From: Pseudomonadota bacterium
GTDB taxonomy: Bacteria > Myxococcota > Polyangia > Polyangiales > Polyangiaceae
Length of the DNA: 9,292 nucleotides
NCBI GenBank assembly: GCA_023419055.1
Contig: JAEZYO010000045.1
Coordinates: 1-9,292, forward strand
Direction of reading: 5' to 3'
Of the stretch, positions 1 to 5,114 are shown piece by piece. The translations under genes were made by a program, and so were the position numbers. Each line of letters begins with the position of its first letter. Positions within the stretch are counted from its first letter, which is position 1. Below the pieces are notes generated by a model that was not told the origin of the DNA, searched no databases, and saw nothing but the letters and a program-made list of their open reading frames with translations.

Positions 1-347
1 GCCTGGAGGCGCTGCACGCTTACGACTGGCCCGGCAACGTGCGCGAGCTCCGAGCCGTGGTGCAGCAGGCGGCGGTGCTCGCGACCGGCGGCAGGGTCGG
101 GGTCGCCGAGCTCGTGGCGGCCCTCAGGCACCGGCAACAGCCGCCTTCGGCGCAGGGGTCGTTCGAAGAGCGGAGCTCGCGGGTCCTGCCGAGCACGCGA
201 CGTCACGAGCCCTTGCGCGACCTCGAGCGGCGGACGATCAAGGAGACCTGGGACTCCACCGGGCACAACCTGAGCGCTGCGGCTCGGGAGCTCGGTCTGC
301 CGCGGACCACCCTGCGCGACAGGTTGCGGAAGTACGGGCTCCGCTAG
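1..347 (+). CDS. Sigma-54-dependent transcriptional activator, C-terminal part (5' end outside window)
   Basis: The reading frame is open from base 3 to a TAG at 345-347, giving 114 visible residues; the start lies upstream of the window. Residues 9-16 are WPGNVREL, the signature of the C-terminal lid of the AAA+ domain of bacterial enhancer-binding proteins, which hydrolyse ATP to open sigma-54 promoters. A variable linker of about 45 residues follows. The last 40 or so residues form a Fis-type helix-turn-helix (NLSAAARELGLPRTTLRDRL) that binds upstream enhancer sites. The N-terminal sensory domain is not visible, so the input signal (phosphorylation, FHA, GAF or other) is unknown. The gene converges on the GTPase gene and shares a CTAG with its stop. 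It is the obvious candidate activator for the two sigma-54 promoters at 2793-2808 and 2981-2996, but that link is inferred from proximity. Confidence 0.93.
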   Translation, partial: LEALHAYDWPGNVRELRAVVQQAAVLATGGRVGVAELVAALRHRQQPPSAQGSFEERSSRVLPSTRRHEPLRDLERRTIKETWDSTGHNLSAAARELGLPRTTLRDRLRKYGLR

Positions 348-1837
348 TCGATGGTGGCCATCACTTCGGCGAGCCAGCGCAGAGGTCCCGCGCTCGCGCT
401 CCTCGACCGCGACGCGATTTCGCTCGCCACGCTGGCGTAGTCGACTCGAACGCGCCGGAGCTCGCGCAGGTGAGGCCCGAACTCCCGCGCCACGAGCGCG
501 CCGTCCTCCGGCTCGGCGGGGATGCCGTCCTGCACCGACGGCATCAGGCCCACGAACGACGGCCGGTAGGCCTTGCTCGCGCTCACCGTCCAGAGCGTGC
601 ACGGGAGCCGAGCCGGCGCGGTCTCGAACCACCTGCGCGCGGCGACCAGGCTTTCGGCGACCTCGATCAAGCCCCGCGCCACCTCGCTCGGATCAGGCTC
701 GGCGAGCGCTGCGGAGAGGCGCTCCCGGAGCGCCGCCTCCACGCGCACGAGCTGCCACAGCCGCAGCCGGCCGTTCCCCGCGTCGGCGAGGATCACCGCG
801 CGCCCGCTCGAGATCTGATCGCCGTTCGCGGCGTGCAGGCGCGCCCAGGCGATCAGCTGGTCGCGAGCCGACAGGGGATGGTCGTAGAGCGCGCGCGGTC
901 GCGAGTGGAAGCACCAGCCCGAGGCCGAGCCCCACCAATCCCCGCGAGGCGTGCGAGTCGGCCGGATCGCGAGGCCGGAGACCTCGTGCAAGAAGGCGCG
1001 GCCGTCCACGGGCGGCCAGATCATGCCCCCTGGCATCATCGGATCGGGGACGAACGGGCGCTCCGCGTCTCCTTCGTAGCTCGCCTCGACGGCCGAGGCT
1101 TTAGGGTCGCCGTAGGCGTCGTTGAACTCTTCGAAGTCGAGCTCGAGCGGCTCCGCTTGCCGCGCTGCCTCTTGCTTCGCCGGCGCGTCGAGCTCCGCGC
1201 GCTTGAGCATCGAGAGCAGCTCGGTCGGCATGTCCTCGCGCGGCTTGCCGACGTCGAGGCGTCCCTCGTTCGAGAGCGCCCTCACGCGGTCGAGCGCGAG
1301 CCGCACCGCGAGCACGAACGACTCGCGGATCCCGTCCGACGCGGTCGCCACGGACTCGACGAGGGACATCGGCGCCACCTGGTTCACGCGGGAGCGGAGC
1401 TCCTCCTTGGGAACGGCTCCGGGCGCGTCACGTTTGTTCGCCTGCAGCACCACGCCAATCGGCGGCGACTCTTGGCGGCAGAACGGCAAGAGCTCCCCCA
1501 GCCACGCGAGCCCGAAGTCGAGCTCCTCCCGGCGCGTGTCGAGCACGCACACGACCGCGTCGGCGCTCTCGACCAGGAGCTTGCGCCGGTGCGCGAGCTC
1601 GCGCTGACCGGGAGCGCTCAGCACCTGGCAACGGATCTGACGCCCTTCGTAGAGGCCCCCGGTGTAGTCGACCCAATCGAAGTAGAGCGTCCTCCCTTCC
1701 CGCTCTTCCGGGCTCTCGATCTTGCTCGCCAACCCCGCGGCGAGCGACCGCAAGCTCGTCGTCTTGCCGCTCATCGCCGGTCCGTCGTAGACGATCCGGA
1801 CCACGAGCCACCCGTGACTCTCGTCGATCGTGGGCAT
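344..1837 (-). CDS. MglA-like small GTPase with large uncharacterised C-terminal extension
   Basis: This 497-residue protein begins with a Ras-like GTPase domain of the MglA type (about 1-190). The P-loop is GPAMSGKTT (19-27) and the guanine-specificity motif is NKRD (134-137). A DxxG-region motif SAPGQ (74-78) matches the TVPGQ of MglA, a family that lacks the usual Asp. Arg49 in GRTLYFDW and Gln78 align by eye with the MglA catalytic Arg53 and Gln82, so GTP hydrolysis is probably intact. Typical MglA ends at about 195 residues. Here an acidic linker (about 195-265) leads to a domain of about 230 residues starting near IWPPVDGR (273-280), rich in Trp and Arg, which I do not recognise. No membrane segment is seen. 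It is the last gene of an operon behind two roadblock genes, the same order as mglB-mglA. The ribosome site before the ATG is weak. Its TAG stop overlaps that of the convergent activator gene. GTPase call is firm; the role of the extension is unknown. Confidence 0.9.
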   Translation of the reverse strand: MPTIDESHGWLVVRIVYDGPAMSGKTTSLRSLAAGLASKIESPEEREGRTLYFDWVDYTGGLYEGRQIRCQVLSAPGQRELAHRRKLLVESADAVVCVLDTRREELDFGLAWLGELLPFCRQESPPIGVVLQANKRDAPGAVPKEELRSRVNQVAPMSLVESVATASDGIRESFVLAVRLALDRVRALSNEGRLDVGKPREDMPTELLSMLKRAELDAPAKQEAARQAEPLELDFEEFNDAYGDPKASAVEASYEGDAERPFVPDPMMPGGMIWPPVDGRAFLHEVSGLAIRPTRTPRGDWWGSASGWCFHSRPRALYDHPLSARDQLIAWARLHAANGDQISSGRAVILADAGNGRLRLWQLVRVEAALRERLSAALAEPDPSEVARGLIEVAESLVAARRWFETAPARLPCTLWTVSASKAYRPSFVGLMPSVQDGIPAEPEDGALVAREFGPHLRELRRVRVDYASVASEIASRSRSASAGPLRWLAEVMATID

Positions 1838-1876
1838 CGGTTCACTCGTTGAGGCGGGGACGAAAGCACGCGCGGC

Positions 1877-1916
1877 GCTCGAACCCGCTCCCGACCGGAG
1901 GCAGACGGGCTCGAGC
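1877..1916 (-). promoter_or_regulatory. Hairpin in the intra-operon gap before the GTPase gene
   Basis: The 114-bp gap between roadblock B and the GTPase gene is the only sizeable gap in this operon. It holds an 11-bp inverted repeat (GCTCGAACCCG at 1877-1887, CGGGCTCGAGC at 1906-1916) with one mismatch that becomes a G-U pair in the minus-strand RNA. The 18-nt loop has a smaller CTCC/GGAG stem inside it. No U-run follows, so a complete intrinsic terminator is unlikely. It could be a processing site or RNA-stabilising structure that sets different levels of the roadblock proteins and the GTPase. Function is inferred only. Confidence 0.4.
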
Positions 1917-1951
1917 TCGCCGCGCGTTCATGCGCCGTCGAGGCGCACGGC

Positions 1952-2320
1952 TCAGCCGAAGCCCTGGAGGTGCTTTTGGACCGCGGAGCGCACGATCGCG
2001 ATGTTGCTCTGCTTCTTGTCCACCGCGAGGTAGAGGAAGGTGTTCGGCCCGACCAGCTTCACCAGGTGGATCTGATCCGAGAGCGAGATCAGCATGTCCT
2101 CGATCGTGCCCTGCAAGCCGAGCGTGCGCATGATCTTGAGCTTCTGCTTCACGAGCTCGCTGTTGTAGGCGCTCGCCGCGGTCAGGTCGAAGTCCGAGCG
2201 CAGCGACTTCACCGCCAGCGTCATGCCCGAGTCGAGGTCGACGAGCGACGCGGCGATGAAGCCGTTCGCGTCGCCATGAATCTTTTCCAGAACGTCAGCC
2301 AGTTGTTTTTCGGTTGCCAT
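1952..2320 (-). CDS. Roadblock/LC7-domain protein B (MglB-like family)
   Basis: This 122-residue protein is essentially one roadblock/LC7 domain: an N-terminal helix, a strand pair around SLVDLDSGMTLAV (25-37), a central helix (about 48-68), then IEDMLISL (73-80), a strand through HLVKLV and FLYLAVDKKQSNIAI (95-109), and a final helix. Roadblock proteins dimerise and bind Ras-like GTPases; MglB, the partner and GAP of MglA, belongs to this family. It is clearly paralogous to the protein encoded just upstream (2335-2700), sharing the VDxxSGM, IEDxLIxL and LxYLxxDK patterns. The ATG at 2318-2320 follows a good AGGAG site that sits in the 14-bp gap beside the upstream stop, so the pair is probably translated together. 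A cytosolic GTPase regulator or scaffold for the downstream GTPase is the likely role. It could instead act on another GTPase. Confidence 0.9.
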   Translation of the reverse strand: MATEKQLADVLEKIHGDANGFIAASLVDLDSGMTLAVKSLRSDFDLTAASAYNSELVKQKLKIMRTLGLQGTIEDMLISLSDQIHLVKLVGPNTFLYLAVDKKQSNIAIVRSAVQKHLQGFG

Positions 2321-2334
2321 GTCGTTCTCTCCTC

Positions 2335-2700
2335 TCAGACAGACAAGTCCTTCTCGACCCCCGCCAGCTGATGGCGCGACATGGCAAGGTTTGCCTTCTG
2401 CTTGTCGAGCACCAGGTAGATGAAGAGCGCGTCGTTCTGGCTGAGCGGGCGGATCAGGTGATACTGCGTTTGCAGGGTGATGAGGATGTCCTCGATGCTG
2501 TCCTTGAGGTTCAAGTTCCGCATGGTCTTGCGCTTCGCGCGGACGACCTCGGTGTTACCCGCGGCGGCGATCTCGAGGTTGATGGGGCCCCCGTGCCCCT
2601 CGGAGCCGAGCATCATCCCGCTGTTGCTATCGACGATGCAGGCGCCGACGGCGCCGTCGAGCTGCATGACGCGAGCCAGTGACTCTTTGATGTTGGACAA
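2335..2700 (-). CDS. Roadblock/LC7-domain protein A (MglB-like family), TTG start
   Basis: This is the first gene of the minus-strand operon; its 121 residues form a single roadblock/LC7 domain. Visible elements are GACIVDSNSGMML (19-31), a basic stretch RAKRKTMRNLNL (54-65), IEDILITLQTQYHLIRPL (69-86) and ALFIYLVLDKQKANLAM (91-107). It resembles its neighbour (1952-2320) along its whole length, which suggests tandem duplication followed by divergence. A heterodimer of the two is possible. The start is TTG at 2698-2700, chosen because a strong AGGAGG lies 7 nt upstream; a nearby ATG is out of frame. A sigma-54 promoter lies about 80 bp upstream. Its IRP/HLI region also resembles the C-terminal domain of the response regulator at 6008-7165, tying the two divergent operons together. 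Confidence 0.9.
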   Translation of the reverse strand: MSNIKESLARVMQLDGAVGACIVDSNSGMMLGSEGHGGPINLEIAAAGNTEVVRAKRKTMRNLNLKDSIEDILITLQTQYHLIRPLSQNDALFIYLVLDKQKANLAMSRHQLAGVEKDLSV

Positions 2701-2707
2701 TTTCCTT

Positions 2708-2713
2708 CCTCCT
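2708..2713 (-). promoter_or_regulatory. Strong ribosome binding site that fixes the TTG start of roadblock A
   Basis: On the minus strand the sequence is AGGAGG, followed by 7 nt and then TTG. This spacing supports the TTG at 2698-2700 as the initiation codon. Confidence 0.8.
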
Positions 2714-2792
2714 CATTCGTGTCGTTGAGTGCCGAGCTCGCCCGCCGCCGCACTCGAATGCAGCAACGCCGGTCCAGCCGCGGCCTGGTGAG

Positions 2793-2808
2793 TGCAAGCG
2801 TCGCGCCA
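2793..2808 (-). promoter_or_regulatory. Sigma-54 (-24/-12) promoter for the roadblock-GTPase operon
   Basis: Read on the minus strand the sequence is TGGCGCGACGCTTGCA. Against the consensus TGGCACG-N4-TTGCW it differs at one position, with the invariant GG and GC at the correct spacing. Transcription would start near 2782, giving a leader of about 80 nt before the TTG start of roadblock A. Its position in a divergent intergenic region, facing an operon, makes chance unlikely but does not exclude it. Confidence 0.8.
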
Positions 2809-2859
2809 CGCGCCTCGCGCTCGCGTGCCCCTCGAGTGCCGAGCGAAGCGCGCTCGACC

Positions 2860-2876
2860 CTGGCGGTTCTCGCCAG
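2860..2876. promoter_or_regulatory. Inverted repeat CTGGCG-N5-CGCCAG, candidate enhancer site
   Basis: A perfect 6-bp inverted repeat with a 5-bp spacer lies between the two sigma-54 promoters. Its centre is about 86 bp upstream of the predicted minus-strand start and about 139 bp upstream of the plus-strand start. Both distances suit a sigma-54 activator with a Fis-type HTH. A shared enhancer for both operons is an inference. Confidence 0.4.
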
Positions 2877-2908
2877 TCGGCCGACGAATTTCGACAGGCG
2901 CCGGCGCC
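2876..2908. repeat. Two perfect palindromes next to the candidate enhancer
   Basis: GTCGGCCGAC (2876-2885) and GGCGCCGGCGCC (2897-2908) are perfect palindromes directly beside the CTGGCG/CGCCAG repeat. GC-rich palindromes arise often in such DNA, so individually they are weak evidence. Their crowding between the promoters is what makes them notable. Confidence 0.35.
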
Positions 2909-2921
2909 GCTCGCCACGCGA

Positions 2922-2969
2922 GAAAGTGCCGATCCGCGCCGGGCTCCGAAGCTTCGGACCAGCACTTTC
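2922..2969. promoter_or_regulatory. Nested inverted repeats just upstream of the plus-strand sigma-54 promoter
   Basis: TCCGAAGCTTCGGA (2945-2958) is a perfect 14-bp palindrome. It is flanked by the arms GAAAGTGC (2922-2929) and GCACTTTC (2962-2969), themselves an inverted repeat of 8 bp. The block ends about 12 bp before the -24 element. It could be an activator or IHF-like architectural site, or an operator for another regulator. No function can be assigned from sequence. Confidence 0.4.
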
Positions 2970-2980
2970 GCTCGAGCAGG

Positions 2981-2996
2981 TGGCTCGTGTCTTGCT
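2981..2996 (+). promoter_or_regulatory. Sigma-54 (-24/-12) promoter for the kinase-PATAN operon
   Basis: The sequence TGGCTCGTGTCTTGCT matches TGGCACG-N4-TTGCW with one difference. The invariant GG and GC dinucleotides are at the required spacing. Transcription would start near 3007, leaving a leader of about 120 nt before the kinase ATG at 3128. The paired, opposite promoter at 2793-2808 suggests that both operons are co-activated by an ATP-dependent enhancer-binding protein. Confidence 0.82.
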
Positions 2997-3127
2997 TGAT
3001 CGCGCACCCGGTGGACTCCGTTCAACCGCGCTCCCCGTCGTCGGCTCGGCACCCACTCTTCGCCGAGGGCGTCGCCGCGCCGATCGCGTTCTGCTCCCCG
3101 GCGGGTGAGCTCGAGACGGGTACGCCC

Positions 3128-4072
3128 ATGGCGCTCTCGCTCCTACGCCGGCTCCGGGTGCTCGAGCGCGCGCCCGCGCAGTTGCCCGCCGAGCTCTGGA
3201 GCCTGCTCGACCAGACCCCCGCCGGCGAAGCCGTGGAGTGGCGCCCGCCGGAGGCCGGACGCAGCCTGCTCGGCTGCACGCGCTACGCCGTGGAGTGGGG
3301 CGGGTTCTTGCTCTTGATGCGCGAAGTATCGGACAAGCACGCCGCCCTGTCCGAGCGCCTGCACCGCCAGCGCCTGGAGTCGACCGGACGCCTCGTCGCG
3401 AGCATCGCGCACGACATCCGGAGCTCGGTGGCGAGCATCGTGTACAGCGCGGATTTCCTCGACGTGAGCGGCCCGGCCGTGAGCGAGCTCACCCTGCGCG
3501 AGACGGTGCAGGAGATCTGCGACGCGAGCCGCCGCCTGCAGCTCACGGTAGACGGCCTGCTCGACTACGCGCGCCTCGGGCCCACCATCGCCGTACCCGT
3601 GTCGCTGTGCGAAATCATGAACCGCGCGCAGGGCCTCTTGCGCTCGTTCTATCGCAGCGGCTCCCACCGGCTGCGCGTCGAAATCACGCCCGAAGCCGAC
3701 TGGGTGCGCGGGAACCCGATCGTCATCGAACAGATCTTCGTGAACCTGCTCATCAACGCCGCCGAGTGCTCGAACGACCCGCGGCTCGTGGTCGTCAGCT
3801 CGTCGGTCGACGCTCTCCCGGATTCGACGCCGCCCAACAGCGGGCCTTCTCACGTGTGCGTGCGCGTCGTCGACGATGGCCCCGGCGTGCCGAAGGCGCT
3901 CCGCGGCTCGATCTTCGACCCGTTCTTCACCACCAAGTCGAACGGCACCGGGCTCGGCTTGCCGACGGCACGCGAGGCCGCCGAGAGTCAGCACGGCCGC
4001 TTGATCCTCGAGGAAGCCGGCCAGGGCGCGTGCTTCGCGGTGTTCTTGCCGCGCTCCGAGGGCCCGCGATGA
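3128..4072 (+). CDS. Soluble sensor histidine kinase
   Basis: This 314-residue kinase autophosphorylates on histidine and passes the phosphate to response regulators, presumably the two encoded downstream. The H-box is SIAHDIRSS with the phosphorylated His at 95. The ATP-binding domain has an N-box FVNLLINAAE (204-213), G1 box VVDDGPGVP (247-255), F box FDPFFTTK (263-270) and G2 box GTGLGL (273-278), all intact. The first 85 or so residues hold a short region with a hydrophobic stretch (VEWGGFLLLM, 55-64). No clear PAS or GAF domain and no convincing membrane segment are present, so the sensor input is cytosolic and unknown. The ATG at 3128 is preferred over the GTG at 3011 on leader grounds; its ribosome site is modest. 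The stop overlaps the next gene's ATG in an ATGA. First gene of the operon, behind a sigma-54 promoter. Confidence 0.93.
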   Translation: MALSLLRRLRVLERAPAQLPAELWSLLDQTPAGEAVEWRPPEAGRSLLGCTRYAVEWGGFLLLMREVSDKHAALSERLHRQRLESTGRLVASIAHDIRSSVASIVYSADFLDVSGPAVSELTLRETVQEICDASRRLQLTVDGLLDYARLGPTIAVPVSLCEIMNRAQGLLRSFYRSGSHRLRVEITPEADWVRGNPIVIEQIFVNLLINAAECSNDPRLVVVSSSVDALPDSTPPNSGPSHVCVRVVDDGPGVPKALRGSIFDPFFTTKSNGTGLGLPTAREAAESQHGRLILEEAGQGACFAVFLPRSEGPR

Positions 4073-4743
4073 TTCGGCTCTTGATGCTGGACTTCGACAC
4101 CCGGCTGGTCTCCGCGGTGACCCGCACGCTGCAGCAGCAGGGCGTCGCCGTGGTGGGTGTTCAAAACGTCGAGCACGCACGCCGCCACGCCGCGAGCAAG
4201 ACCTTCGACGTCGCCGTGCTCGACGCCGATCTGATCGAGCCGTCGGAGCTCGAGTCGTTCGCGTCGCTCCCGCTCGTGCTGGTCTCCTCTTTCCTTCCGC
4301 CGGAAGGGCATTTTCACGCGCTCCCGAACGCGCGCGTGCTCCGCAAGCCGTTCACGACGGCCGAGCTGCTCTCGTTACTGCGCGAGGCCTTCGGGCCGCT
4401 GAGCTCGGAGCCGATGCGGCTCGTCGACGTGCTCCGGCTCGCGAATACGGAGGGGCGGAGCGTGGCGCTCCAGGTCGGCCGGGGCGAGGTCCACCTCGAG
4501 AACGGCGAGCTCGTGCACGCGGAGCTCGACGGAGAGAGCGGCGAGAGCGCGCTCGCCGAAGTGCTCGCCCGGGCCGGCGAGACGCTTGTGACGATCCCGA
4601 GCCGCGAGGTCGAGCGCACCATCCACCGTCCGTTCCAGGTGGTCCTGCTCGATCTCCTCCATTTCATCGAGCAGCGCGAGCGGGGCCACGCGAGCCTGCC
4701 CCTCGAGCGCCGCACGCGCCCGTCCAGAGGAGGTTCGAATTGA
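4069..4743 (+). CDS. Response regulator, REC-PATAN (DUF4388)
   Basis: This 224-residue protein has a receiver domain (1-105) with acidic residues D8 and D10, phosphoacceptor D52 in AVLDADL, Ser73/74 at the switch position and K93 in RKPF. A PATAN/DUF4388 domain follows (about 115-205), recognisable from LVDVLRLANTEGRSVALQV, the strand pair EVHLENGELVHAEL, and VERTIHRPFQVVLLDLL. PATAN domains are common in cyanobacteria and deltaproteobacteria and are thought to mediate protein-protein contacts; there is no DNA-binding output here. It overlaps the kinase by ATGA and is its likely phosphotransfer partner. Its own TGA overlaps the TTG start of the next gene. Output by protein interaction rather than transcription is inferred from the domain content. 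Confidence 0.9.
   Translation: MIRLLMLDFDTRLVSAVTRTLQQQGVAVVGVQNVEHARRHAASKTFDVAVLDADLIEPSELESFASLPLVLVSSFLPPEGHFHALPNARVLRKPFTTAELLSLLREAFGPLSSEPMRLVDVLRLANTEGRSVALQVGRGEVHLENGELVHAELDGESGESALAEVLARAGETLVTIPSREVERTIHRPFQVVLLDLLHFIEQRERGHASLPLERRTRPSRGGSN
4728..4733 (+). promoter_or_regulatory. Ribosome binding site supporting a TTG start
   Basis: AGGAGG lies inside the end of the REC-PATAN gene, 6 nt before the TTG at 4740-4742. It supports that unusual start and a coupled restart at the TTGA overlap. Confidence 0.75.
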
Positions 4744-5111
4744 CCAGCGCCACGTCGGGGGACCACGAGATCAGGTATGCCCTCATCTGCCTGAAGACGG
4801 GCATGGTGCTCGAGGTCCTCGACGGCAAGCCGAGTGACGCGCGGCTCGAGGGGCTCGCGCAAGCGGCGCCCGAGCTCTGCAACACGAGCCAGAGCGCGGA
4901 GTTCACGCTGCTCTTCGCCCGCCTCGGCAGCGACGGCAAGAGTCACAAGTTCGGTGAGCTCGCGCTGGTGTCGCCCGACCACGTACACGTGATCGAGCGC
5001 TTGCGCGATCGTCCGAATGTCGCGCTCGCAGCGCTCGGTCCCGGCGGGCTTCATCTGGGGCTCGTCCTCTCCGGGATCCGGCGCAAGCTCATGGAGCTCG
5101 AGGCGGTGTAG
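4740..5111 (+). CDS. Roadblock/LC7-like small protein, TTG start
   Basis: This 123-residue protein shows the alternation expected of a roadblock/LC7 fold: strands at RYALICLKTGMVLEVL (12-27), a helix (about 33-47), a strand at FTLLFARL (55-62), a helix-strand segment GELALVSPDHVHVIERL (72-88), strand VALAALG, strand LHLGLVL (104-110) and a final helix. By eye its second half follows the C-terminal domain of the response regulator at 6008-7165, with ELALVSPDHVHVIERL beside EVALHTASRCELIRPI. The match is weaker than for the two minus-strand roadblock proteins, so the family call is tentative. The start is TTG overlapping the preceding TGA, with AGGAGG 6 nt upstream. A roadblock encoded inside the kinase operon could link phosphorelay output to the GTPase. 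The alternative is an unrelated profilin-like fold. Confidence 0.65.
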   Translation: MTSATSGDHEIRYALICLKTGMVLEVLDGKPSDARLEGLAQAAPELCNTSQSAEFTLLFARLGSDGKSHKFGELALVSPDHVHVIERLRDRPNVALAALGPGGLHLGLVLSGIRRKLMELEAV

Positions 5112-5114
5112 CGC

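Larger units (their letters stand above)
2701..3127. other. Divergent intergenic regulatory region between the two signalling operons
   Basis: This 427-bp stretch lies between the starts of roadblock A (-) and the histidine kinase (+). Open frames cross it, but I see no convincing protein: they lack recognisable motifs and are shadows of GC-rich sequence. It holds two divergent sigma-54 promoters and at least five palindromic elements, listed separately. An in-frame GTG at 3011 could lengthen the kinase N-terminus, but it would start about 4 nt after the predicted transcription start, with no room for a ribosome site. Confidence 0.75.

Noticed and set aside
470..1852. Long plus-strand open frame of 460 codons opposite the GTPase gene
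   Set aside because: It is the antisense shadow of the GTPase gene. Its translation is Arg/Pro/His-rich without motifs, while the minus strand has an intact P-loop and NKRD.
2613..3056. Minus-strand open frames across the divergent intergenic region
   Set aside because: Low-complexity Arg/Ser/Ala translations that run over the start of roadblock A in another frame; no ribosome site or motifs.
2792..3127. N-terminal extension of the histidine kinase
   Set aside because: It would cross the sigma-54 promoter, and its translation is Arg-rich with no domain. The ATG at 3128 fits better.
3238..4068. Upstream extension of the REC-PATAN frame through the kinase gene
   Set aside because: The translation is Arg/Pro-rich shadow sequence. 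The receiver domain starts exactly at the ATG in the ATGA overlap.
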